A DNA stretch of 21,468 nt, taken from NCBI GenBank assembly GCA_043817485.1, contig JBDRGX010000146.1:1-21468 (forward strand). Direction: 5' to 3'. Position 1 is the first letter of the stretch. Every line of letters begins with the position of its first letter. Position numbers and translations under genes: made by a program. The stretch is from JBDRGX01 sp043817485 [NCBI: bacterium]. Its GTDB lineage: Bacteria; JBDRGX01. Positions 16,038 to 21,468 of this stretch are shown here, piece after piece. The notes under the pieces are model-generated. The model did not search any database, was not told where the DNA came from, and saw only the letters and a program-made list of their open reading frames with translations.

Positions 16038-16350
16038 AATAATGTCACCCTTTCAGGGTTAGAATTTAATGTAATTATCTATTTGCTACAATAATACCAC
16101 CCCTTCGGGGTTAGAATGGTTGATGACCCACGATGATTTTAGATTTTGTCATTTTTTACACCACTCAATGGTATAATAAATTCCATAGTAAAGTCGCAAG
16201 AAAATTCCATAGTGATAGAGGTAAGAAAATGTATTTAAATCAAGAAAAAGATTGTGGTGATTTTCACTATTAAAGCCTGAAGGGCTGACATTATTATAGC
16301 AATTATCAAATAATTTACTGTTCAACCTTGAAAGGGTGGCATTATTATAG
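16038..16350. repeat. Four copies of a ~28-bp hairpin repeat, two per orientation
   Basis: Copies 1 (16038-16065) and 2 (16091-16117) read roughly AATAATGTCACCCCTTCGGG followed by GTTAGAAT. Copies 3 (16271-16299) and 4 (16323-16350) are the same unit inverted (read on the plus strand: CCTGAAGGGCTGACATTATT and CTTGAAAGGGTGGCATTATT). Each has a C3-5/G3-5 hairpin; copy 2 has a perfect CCCCTTCGGGG with a UUCG-type loop. A fifth fragment, GGTGACATTAT, lies at 16353-16363. The two pairs face each other about 150 bp apart, so the block could fold as one large stem. The unit differs between copies, so it is an old dispersed repeat rather than an array. Confidence 0.8.
16178..16225. repeat. Imperfect 24-bp tandem duplication
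   Basis: AAATTCCATAGT begins both 16178 and 16202, and the rest of each 24-base unit is similar (a shared AAG near the end). There are two units only, at the centre of the interval between the facing hairpin-repeat pairs. Confidence 0.65.
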
Positions 16351-16359
16351 AAGGTGACA

Positions 16360-16383
16360 TTATATTTGTCATGACAAATATAA
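16360..16383. repeat. 24-base perfect palindrome
   Basis: The sequence reads identically on both strands across 24 bases, centred on GTCATGAC at 16368-16375. It follows directly after the fifth, partial copy of the hairpin repeat. It could be a cruciform or dimeric-protein site, or an unstructured remnant of a mobile repeat. No gene start lies nearby. Confidence 0.8.
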
Positions 16384-16540
16384 ATAATTCATGCTTTTGT
16401 GGTAATTTCTAATTGCACAGATTCAAAAAATTCAATAAATCGTTAACCTTGAAAAAAATGTTCGATATAATTCATCATCTCTGATTTTCTTTAGCAATTA
16501 ACCAATCCTTTGTAATAAATACCCAATTGATTAATGTTAA

Positions 16541-16566
16541 TATCCTAAATCCTTGCTTTTAGGATA
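16541..16566. repeat. Hairpin with 9-bp stem
   Basis: TATCCTAAA at 16541-16549 pairs with TTTAGGATA at 16558-16566 around an 8-base loop. There is no T-run after it on either strand, so it is not a standard terminator. The CCTAAAT/ATTTAGG core recurs in the repeats at 18726-18825 and 19070. Confidence 0.65.
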
Positions 16567-16718
16567 ATTATGTTCCCTGAAAAATAAAAAAAACATGAAT
16601 TTCTCTTTTTTATGGTTATAATTTAATTAGAATTATGAAAAGGACTAAATTTCTTTATTTTTAATTAATTTCAAACTTACAGTTATAGAAATTCGGGAAT
16701 TCAGATTAGGAACATAAT
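16567..16718. repeat. 152-bp inverted-repeat unit related to repeats near 18.7 kb
   Basis: ATTATGTTCC at 16567-16576 is exactly inverted as GGAACATAAT at 16709-16718. Inside the right end, AGTTATAGAAATTCG (16681-16695) matches the reverse complement of 18736-18750. The interior is AT-rich and has no ORF. It looks like a short non-autonomous repeat or its remnant. Confidence 0.55.
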
Positions 16719-16746
16719 ATCGGTAGAAAACAATAATTTTTGCTTT

Positions 16747-18489
16747 TTATTGATTTGAAGTTTTTATTTTATTATTATATTCTTTATATTCTTGTAATAA
16801 ATTAGTTATCAATTTATTATTTTTTTCTTTTATTTCATTTATTTTTTGTTTTAATAAATCATTTTTTATTTTTTTTAAATAATCATTATAAAAAATTTCC
16901 GTTTTTTCGTCTTGATCTGTTTCTATTATAATTTTTGAAATATCATTAACTAATTCTTTTTCTTGGATATAATTCATAATATTAGAAGTCGTAATAACGA
17001 TTCCTTTTTCATTTAAAGAAAATAAAATTTCTATTATTTTTTTTATTTTTTCTTGTTTAAAATATAAAATATCAATTTCATTTTTCACTTTTTTAATTAT
17101 TTCATTATCTTCTAACATAAACCTTATTAAACTTTTTCCTATTCGTGTAGTAATTTCATCAGTTTTATTTTCTAAAAGTATTTTTGTAGGGTTTCCTTTT
17201 TTTTGAAATCTTTCTATTTCCTTTATTATAATATTTTCTGTAATTTTTAATAAAAAAGCAATTTTTTTAATATATTCTGCTTTTTCAATTTCATTAACTA
17301 TTTGCAATATAAATGGAAGAATTTCTTTTACTATTTTTATTTTACCTTCAGAAGAAAAAATATCGTTATTTAAGGTTGCAATTTTTAATTTATAATCAAA
17401 TATTGAATAAGCATTTTCTATTAATTTTAAAAATTCTTCTTTTCCATTTTTTTCAATAAAATTATCTGGATCTGTATTTTGAGGTAAAACAACTATTTTT
17501 GTTTCCATATTTTTACTTATTAAAAGATCTAATCCTCTAAAAGTAGCAGATTTACCTGCTTCATCTCCGTCATAAATAATAATTATTTTATCAGTAAATC
17601 TTTTAATAAGCTTTATATGTCCTTCTGTTAAAGATGTTCCTGATATAGCAACTGCATTAAGAATACCTACTTGATATAATCTTAATAAATCCATATATCC
17701 TTCTACAATAATTAAACATTTTTGCTTACAAATTTCTTCTTTAGCAAAATATAATCCATAAAGATAATGACTTTTGCTATAACAAATAGTTTCTGGAGAA
17801 TTAAGATATTTAGGCAAACTTTTATCTAATATTCTGCCTCCAAAACCACAAATTTTTCCAGATAAATTATGTAAAGGAAAAATGATTCTATTGCAAAAAC
17901 GATCATAAAAAAATTTTTGTTCTGTATCACGAAAAACAATAAGTCCAGACTTATTTAAAATATTTATAGAATAACCATCTGTTTGTGCTTTTTTAAATAT
18001 GGATATGTTTGAAGCATATCCTAATTCAAATTTTTCAATCACTTCTTTTTTTAGATTACGAGAATTTATATATTCATAAGCTTTTTTCCCAATAATAGTA
18101 TCATTTAAACATTTTTTATAAAATTCTTTTGCATATTTATTAATTTCAAAAATTTCTTCTTTTTCTTTATTTTTTTCTTCTTGTTTAGAATCTATTTTTG
18201 AAATTTTAATATTTAATCTTTCTGCTAATAATTCTATAGCTTCTGGAAAATTAATTTTATTATAAAGCATAATAAAATTAATAGCATTTCCACCTACTCC
18301 ACATCCAAAACAATGAAAAATTCCTTTTAGTGGATTAACAAAAAAAGAAGGGGTTTTTTCAGAATGAAAAGGACAAGGGGCTTTAAAATCTCTACCAGAT
18401 TTTTTTAAGGGAATATAAGAAGAAATGATTTCTACAATATTTACATTTTCACGAATTTGATTTATTATTTCTTCTGGAATATGATTCAA
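16747..18489 (-). CDS. dnaG: DNA primase
   Basis: DnaG makes RNA primers at the replication fork with the DnaB helicase. The 580-residue protein has an N-terminal zinc-binding domain with Cys39, His42, Cys60 and Cys63 (CPFH, then CFGC). The RNA polymerase core contains FCNRIIFPLHN near 198-208 and a GFGGR motif near 215. The TOPRIM domain has Glu263 in VEGYMD and the DGD triad at 307-309 (YDGDEAGKSA). A helical, DnaB-interacting C-terminal region follows. The start is TTG, placed by AGAGG about 10 bases upstream; no in-frame ATG gives a complete zinc domain. It has its own promoter and stands alone here, without an adjoining rpoD or rpsU. Confidence 0.97.
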   Translation of the reverse strand: MNHIPEEIINQIRENVNIVEIISSYIPLKKSGRDFKAPCPFHSEKTPSFFVNPLKGIFHCFGCGVGGNAINFIMLYNKINFPEAIELLAERLNIKISKIDSKQEEKNKEKEEIFEINKYAKEFYKKCLNDTIIGKKAYEYINSRNLKKEVIEKFELGYASNISIFKKAQTDGYSINILNKSGLIVFRDTEQKFFYDRFCNRIIFPLHNLSGKICGFGGRILDKSLPKYLNSPETICYSKSHYLYGLYFAKEEICKQKCLIIVEGYMDLLRLYQVGILNAVAISGTSLTEGHIKLIKRFTDKIIIIYDGDEAGKSATFRGLDLLISKNMETKIVVLPQNTDPDNFIEKNGKEEFLKLIENAYSIFDYKLKIATLNNDIFSSEGKIKIVKEILPFILQIVNEIEKAEYIKKIAFLLKITENIIIKEIERFQKKGNPTKILLENKTDEITTRIGKSLIRFMLEDNEIIKKVKNEIDILYFKQEKIKKIIEILFSLNEKGIVITTSNIMNYIQEKELVNDISKIIIETDQDEKTEIFYNDYLKKIKNDLLKQKINEIKEKNNKLITNLLQEYKEYNNKIKTSNQ

Positions 18490-18521
18490 AATATACCTCT
18501 TTTAATTTATAACAAGTTATA

Positions 18522-18551
18522 TTTATAAAATTGAGTGATATGATTTGTCAA
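18522..18551 (-). promoter_or_regulatory. Sigma-70-like promoter for dnaG
   Basis: On the minus strand TTGACA at 18551-18546 is followed by TATAAA (5 of 6) at 18527-18522 after 18 bases. Transcription would start near 18515, giving a leader of about 25 bases with an AGAGG ribosome site ahead of the TTG start. Confidence 0.6.
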
Positions 18552-18601
18552 AAAAATAAATAAAATATAGGGTGAATACCTTTTTAGACAATGTTAATGT
18601 G

Positions 18602-18721
18602 ATACCAAGTCGCATTTAAACACTAATTGTGTTGGTTTCGTCTAAACAGTTCCTTCAATGAATATATTTTTGTTGCCTTTTTCTTATCCGTCTTATTATC
18701 ATTTTGAATGCAATTTGACAT
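18602..18721. repeat. 120-bp dispersed repeat, copy 1
   Basis: It starts ATACCAAGTCGCATTTAAA and ends in an imperfect inverse (14 of 19 positions) at 18703-18721, as expected of a small non-autonomous element. A second copy, cut by the window edge, starts at 21367 and matches over about 100 bases, for example CTAATTGTGTTGG in both. No ORF is present. Confidence 0.75.
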
Positions 18722-18725
18722 ATAA

Positions 18726-18825
18726 CCTAAATTTTCGAATTTCTATAACTATAAGTCGGGAACCAATTGAAAATATATGTTTTTTTACCTTTTAGGAAGT
18801 ATAGTTATACTTAGGGGAATTTAGG
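18726..18825. repeat. 100-bp imperfect inverted repeat, uninterrupted relative of the next MITE target
   Basis: CCTAAATT (18726-18733) and TATAACTATA (18744-18753) are inverted as TATAGTTATA (18800-18809) and AATTTAGG (18818-18825). The right half continues to the left through ACCTTTTAGGAAG. It is a near copy of the sequence flanking the element at 18930-19048, so it shows that site without its insertion. Confidence 0.6.
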
Positions 18826-18847
18826 ATTTATATTATTAGATTTCATT

Positions 18848-18887
18848 TCCACCCCTATCCTCCGAACACCCCTACCAGCGGGAGACA
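18848..18887. repeat. CCCC-rich dispersed repeat, degenerate copy
   Basis: It reads TCCACCCCTATCCTCCG followed by AACACCCCTACCAGCGGGAG and matches the repeat at 20422-20463 along its whole length, with scattered substitutions. It is far more GC-rich than the surrounding DNA. Confidence 0.75.
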
Positions 18888-18903
18888 CAAAATGAAAAAA
18901 AAC

Positions 18904-19080
18904 CATGTTTTTCTTACCTTTTGAGCATACAGACTGTGTCGCAATTCAATTTTACGATAATTGCCATACAATATAAAGTAGTGATTTTATGCAACACCAC
19001 AATATATTGTGGTGTTGATGTCCAAATTCAGAATTGCGACACAATCTGATAGTTATAATTAAATGTGGGAATTTAGGATA
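18904..19080. repeat. Interrupted copy of the 18.78-18.83 kb repeat
   Basis: The left part (18904-18929) and right part (19049-19080), joined across the insert, align with about 18778-18827. Both share ATGTTTTT, ACCTTTT, a TA-rich ATAGTTATA and GGGAATTTAGGAT in the same order. The 119-bp MITE-like element splits this copy. Confidence 0.65.
18930..19048. mobile_element. 119-bp MITE-like element with 18-bp terminal inverted repeats
   Basis: The left end CAGACTGTGTCGCAATTC (18930-18947) and the right end (19031-19048) are inverted repeats with one mismatch in 18. ATA occurs directly at both flanks (18927-18929 and 19049-19051), consistent with a 3-bp target duplication. At its centre lies a 26-base perfect palindrome (18992-19017; CAACACCACAATA plus complement). 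No ORF is present, so any transposase must act in trans. The GACTGTGTCGCAA terminus is IS-like, but I do not assign a family. Confidence 0.85.
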
Positions 19081-19357
19081 AAAACCTGTGTTTTAATAGT
19101 TGTGTAGTACAAAAATCCCCATTTTTACAAAAATTATTTGTTTATAAAAATATCAATTGTAATTTTTGGGTATTTTATATTTAAAATTTATATAATTATT
19201 TGAGAATAAAAATTGTGAATTAATAAGTGCTTAATTATCTATTGGAATTTTTATTATTTTAAATTGCAGTGGATTTATTGCTCATTTTTTTTTACTTTTG
19301 AAATTATACTGTTATAGAAAAACTTGTTTGTTGTTTTCCTGTTTTTCATTTGTAATT
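19081..19357. other. AT-rich noncoding DNA, no feature seen
   Basis: I see no ORF with a ribosome site, no RNA gene and no strong hairpin here. A weak AATTAA/TTAATT pair near 19217-19235 and a CTGTTATAGAAA remnant near 19309 are the only recognisable bits. Confidence 0.6.
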
Positions 19358-20314
19358 TTATCTTTCAAATCGTCTAAATCCAGAACAAGAAATTATATTT
19401 ATTTTTTCTTTTTTCATTATTTTATCGAATAATAAATTTAATCCTAAATTATCACTTGCCATATGTCCTGCAATAATTAAATTAACATAATTTTTTTCTG
19501 CTTCTTTTTTATGTTCTTCGCTAAAATGCATTCCTACTACAGTTCCTACTTTTCCAGCACAAACTAATTTTTCAAAAGCTTCTTTAGAACCTTCTGTTCC
19601 ACCTGTCATATCTACAAAAATACCACCCGTTCTATTTTTTTCATTTCCTACAATAATAGTAGGACCAGCTTTTTCTATAGATGCTTGTTTATATTCTAAA
19701 ATTTCTTTTAAAATTTTTACAACATCTTTCACATAAAAAGGATTTTTTTCTTCTAAATGTTTTTGAAGATAAGATGCTACATGATTATCAGCTGGAGTAT
19801 GAATACACATAAAAGGAATATCTAAAAGTTTTGCCATATCAACAGTTCGTTGATGATTAACTGGCATTACTCTCCGACTTACTTCATTTATTCGTTCTTT
19901 TAAAATTCCTTCTGCTACATTAATTGGAACTCCATATTTATTTAACATATCTGTATGAATATTCATTACTTCATAAAAAGAGGCATAAGCAGATCCTTGA
20001 GGATGATGAGAAATAACTAAATCTATTTTTTTTTCATTTTTTTTCAAATTATCTGCTAATAAAATTTCAGATCCATCTATATCTATTCCAATTAAAACAT
20101 TTTTTATATCTAATGTATTTTCTCCATAAAGAATGCGAGTATCTGCATAAGGATTAACTAATTTTTCTTTATCAAATTCATTTTTTTTCTCATCAGACAA
20201 TAAATTGTATTCTTTTTTTATTTCTTCTAAATTTTTTAATACTATTTCTTTGTCACGAGGATCTGCTTCTATTCCAAAATTAATTGCTAATTCGTATAAA
20301 TGTTTTAATTCCAT
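19358..20314 (-). CDS. NIF3-family (NGG1p-interacting factor 3-like) protein
   Basis: This belongs to the widespread NIF3/YbgI-like superfamily of dinuclear metal proteins, whose bacterial substrates remain poorly defined. The 318-residue protein shows the metal-site motifs. SHHPQG carries His103 and His104. GMHFSEEH lies at 261-268 and AGHMASDNLG at 282-291, with further conserved stretches IGIDIDGSE near 75-83 and IHTPADNHV near 171-179. No signal peptide is present, so it is probably cytosolic. GGGAGA precedes the ATG. It lies downstream of acsE on the same strand with a 231-base gap that contains a GC-rich repeat. A functional link to folate metabolism is possible, but the sequence gives no direct sign of one. 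Confidence 0.88.
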   Translation of the reverse strand: MELKHLYELAINFGIEADPRDKEIVLKNLEEIKKEYNLLSDEKKNEFDKEKLVNPYADTRILYGENTLDIKNVLIGIDIDGSEILLADNLKKNEKKIDLVISHHPQGSAYASFYEVMNIHTDMLNKYGVPINVAEGILKERINEVSRRVMPVNHQRTVDMAKLLDIPFMCIHTPADNHVASYLQKHLEEKNPFYVKDVVKILKEILEYKQASIEKAGPTIIVGNEKNRTGGIFVDMTGGTEGSKEAFEKLVCAGKVGTVVGMHFSEEHKKEAEKNYVNLIIAGHMASDNLGLNLLFDKIMKKEKINIISCSGFRRFER

Positions 20315-20421
20315 TTTTTTAATCTCCCATATTTTATATTACAAATTTTAAAAGAAATTTATTTACACCAAATCATATTCAAAAGTAAAAGAATATGAAA
20401 TTTTGAATTGAGAAGATAAAA

Positions 20422-20463
20422 GTCCACCCCCGTCCTGACGGACACCCCCGCCAGCGGGGGACA
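20422..20463. repeat. CCCCCGCC-type dispersed repeat, well-preserved copy
   Basis: This GC-rich 42-base unit contains GTCCTGACGGAC and a strong hairpin, CCCCCGC/GCGGGGG, at 20445-20460 around two bases. A degenerate copy lies at 18848-18887. It sits between acsE and the NIF3 gene and could stall or end transcription, although on the minus strand only four T's follow shortly after. An 8-bp AT-rich hairpin (20373-20398) lies further towards the NIF3 gene. Confidence 0.75.
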
Positions 20464-20545
20464 TTAGGAGTCTTGAAGAATTTAAATTTTTCAATCTAAA
20501 ATCTAAAATTGTTATTCTATTCTCACTCCAAAATCAAAAATTCTA

Positions 20546-21340
20546 TTATATCTGTATTTGTTCTCTACAAAAATTTATATAATTTAAACAATATTCATCT
20601 TTATTTAATAAAGCCAAACTAGATTTTAATATTATCATTACATTTTGATCTAATGGATCTATTATTGCAGCATCTAATCCTGTCATAAGAGCCATTGTAA
20701 GAAATGTTCTATTAATCAATTTTCTCATAGGTAAACCATAAGAAATATTACTTAACCCAGTTATAGTTTTAACTTCTGGAAATTGTTTTTTTATTTCGTT
20801 TAAAGTTTCAATGATAATTAATCCATAAGAAGTGTTTGTGCTAATTGGATAAACTAAAGGATCTAAATAAATTTTTTCTAAAGGAATTTTTAATTCTTGA
20901 GCATATTTAATTATTTTTTGAGCAGCATCAAGTCTTCCAGATACATCTTCTGGAATACTTTCCTCTCCCATACATAATCCAACTACAGATAAATTATATT
21001 CTTTAATTAAAGGAAGTATTTCTTCCATTTTTTTTTGGTCTCCAGTAATGGAATTAATTAAACCAATATTTTTACTTATAGGTAAAATTTCTTTAATTGC
21101 TTTTGAGTTAGGACTATCTAAACAAATAGGAACAGAAGTTTCTTTATTTACAATTTCAATTAACCATTTCAAATCATCTATTTCAGTGTTCACATTATTT
21201 CCAGCATTAACATCTATCATAGAAGCACCAGCATTTACTTGATTTATTACCTCTTGTTGAATAAATTTTGTATTTTTTTTATCTACTGCACTATAAATAT
21301 TTTTTCTACTTGTATTGATTCTTTCTGCAATAATAAGCAT
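20546..21340 (-). CDS. acsE: Methyltetrahydrofolate:corrinoid/iron-sulfur protein methyltransferase (AcsE-like)
   Basis: AcsE moves the methyl group of 5-methyl-THF to the cobalt of the corrinoid/Fe-S protein, linking the methyl branch of the Wood-Ljungdahl pathway to acetyl-CoA synthase. The 264-residue length matches Moorella AcsE (262). It is a single pterin-binding TIM barrel with AERIN at 5-9, DVNAG at 43-47, Asp75 in CLDS, Asn96 in INSITG, Asp160 in YLDPLVYP and Asn198 in GLSNISYG, the positions that hold the pterin in the family. INRTFLTMAL at 209-218 is also typical. AGGAG precedes the ATG. No corrinoid-protein or acsB gene is visible here. A related methyltransferase for another methyl donor is the main alternative. 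Confidence 0.88.
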   Translation of the reverse strand: MLIIAERINTSRKNIYSAVDKKNTKFIQQEVINQVNAGASMIDVNAGNNVNTEIDDLKWLIEIVNKETSVPICLDSPNSKAIKEILPISKNIGLINSITGDQKKMEEILPLIKEYNLSVVGLCMGEESIPEDVSGRLDAAQKIIKYAQELKIPLEKIYLDPLVYPISTNTSYGLIIIETLNEIKKQFPEVKTITGLSNISYGLPMRKLINRTFLTMALMTGLDAAIIDPLDQNVMIILKSSLALLNKDEYCLNYINFCREQIQI

Positions 21341-21363
21341 AAATTTTCTCCTAATTTTTATAT

Positions 21364-21372
21364 ATTATACCA
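21364..21372 (-). promoter_or_regulatory. Extended -10 promoter for acsE at the end of a dispersed repeat
   Basis: On the minus strand TGGTATAAT (21372-21364) is a perfect extended -10 (TGnTATAAT). Transcription would start near 21357, giving a leader of about 17 bases that includes the AGGAG at 21352-21348. No convincing -35 is seen. The TGGTAT part belongs to the repeat end, and the final AAT comes from the flank. Confidence 0.5.
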
Positions 21373-21468
21373 AGTCTCATTTAAATGCTAATTGTGTTGG
21401 CTTTGTCGTTGGCTCCTCCAATGTATTATTTCATACATTTTCGTCGCCTTCTCCTTGCCGCCTTATTA
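21367..21468. repeat. Dispersed repeat, copy 2 (cut by the window edge)
   Basis: It starts ATACCAAGTCTCATTTAAA and aligns with 18602-18698 throughout, sharing CTAATTGTGTTGG, a CAATG block and CTTATTA at the current end. The copies differ by substitutions and small indels, so they are not recent duplicates. The rest of this copy lies beyond the window. Confidence 0.8.

Larger units (their letters stand above)
15974..16746. other. Noncoding, repeat-rich interval between convergent fchA and dnaG
   Basis: I see no credible gene in these 773 bases. It holds four hairpin repeats in two orientations, a 24-bp imperfect tandem pair, a 24-base perfect palindrome, a 9-bp-stem hairpin and a 152-bp inverted-repeat unit, all listed separately. 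A 16-mer at 16015-16030 recurs exactly at 20495-20510. Confidence 0.8.

Noticed and set aside
16038-16350. CRISPR array
   Set aside because: Only four diverged units, in two orientations, with irregular spacing and no cas gene. They are dispersed hairpin repeats.
18490-19357. Replication origin next to dnaG
   Set aside because: No DnaA-box cluster is visible, and the structure is explained by mobile-type repeats.
20373-20398. Rho-independent terminator after acsE
   Set aside because: The 8-bp stem is entirely AT-rich apart from two C/G pairs, and no T-run follows on the minus strand.

Overview
The window comes from a very AT-rich bacterial genome (roughly three quarters A+T in coding DNA, mostly A/T third positions, frequent TTG starts). 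It suggests an uncultivated anaerobe with a cell envelope built around FtsX/EnvC-type amidase activation. It also suggests a folate C1 / Wood-Ljungdahl-type metabolism, because fhs, fchA and an acsE-like methyltransferase gene are all present. I cannot name the phylum from the sequence.

Layout. (1) Positions 1-1050, minus strand: the 5' part of a tRNA (probably Lys) lies 8 bases downstream of asd (aspartate-semialdehyde dehydrogenase). (2) 1051-1535: a divergent intergenic region with a MITE-like inverted repeat and promoter-like boxes. (3) 1536-3761: a long alpha-D-phosphohexomutase, followed by a palindromic repeat. (4) 3879-15973: a 12-kb run of closely packed plus-strand genes, many overlapping: ftsX, envC-like, ctpA, a DUF366 gene, a Ser/Thr-kinase-like protein with PEGA repeats, rbfA, an nrnA-like DHH phosphoesterase, lipA, fabD, a DUF948-like gene, a ytxH-like gene, rsfS (frame-interrupted), fhs and fchA. 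(5) 15974-16746: repeat-rich noncoding DNA. (6) dnaG on the minus strand, with a TTG start and a good sigma-70-like promoter. (7) 18490-19357: a nest of small repeats, including a 119-bp MITE-like element inserted in another repeat, for which an uninterrupted copy lies next door. (8) A NIF3-family gene and an acsE-like gene on the minus strand, separated by a GC-rich repeat. A 102-bp piece of a dispersed repeat abuts acsE.

How the genes fit together. FtsX and the EnvC-like protein should link cell-division signals to peptidoglycan amidases, with CtpA as a periplasmic processing protease beside them. RbfA, RsfS and the DHH phosphoesterase serve ribosome maturation, ribosome silencing and nanoRNA turnover. 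FabD and LipA connect fatty-acid and lipoate synthesis. Fhs, FchA and AcsE carry formate-derived carbon through tetrahydrofolate towards the corrinoid protein of acetyl-CoA synthase.

The points most worth a second look are four. The rsfS gene is split at a run of nine A's. The kinase-like protein has lost the HRD aspartate and the DFG glycine. A MITE-like insertion has an internal empty-site control. The end of a dispersed repeat appears to supply an extended -10 promoter to acsE. I found no CRISPR array, phage module, transposase or defence system. Nothing here is a clearly new multi-gene system; the most novel-looking gene arrangement is DUF366 overlapping the predicted pseudokinase inside a division-related gene run.
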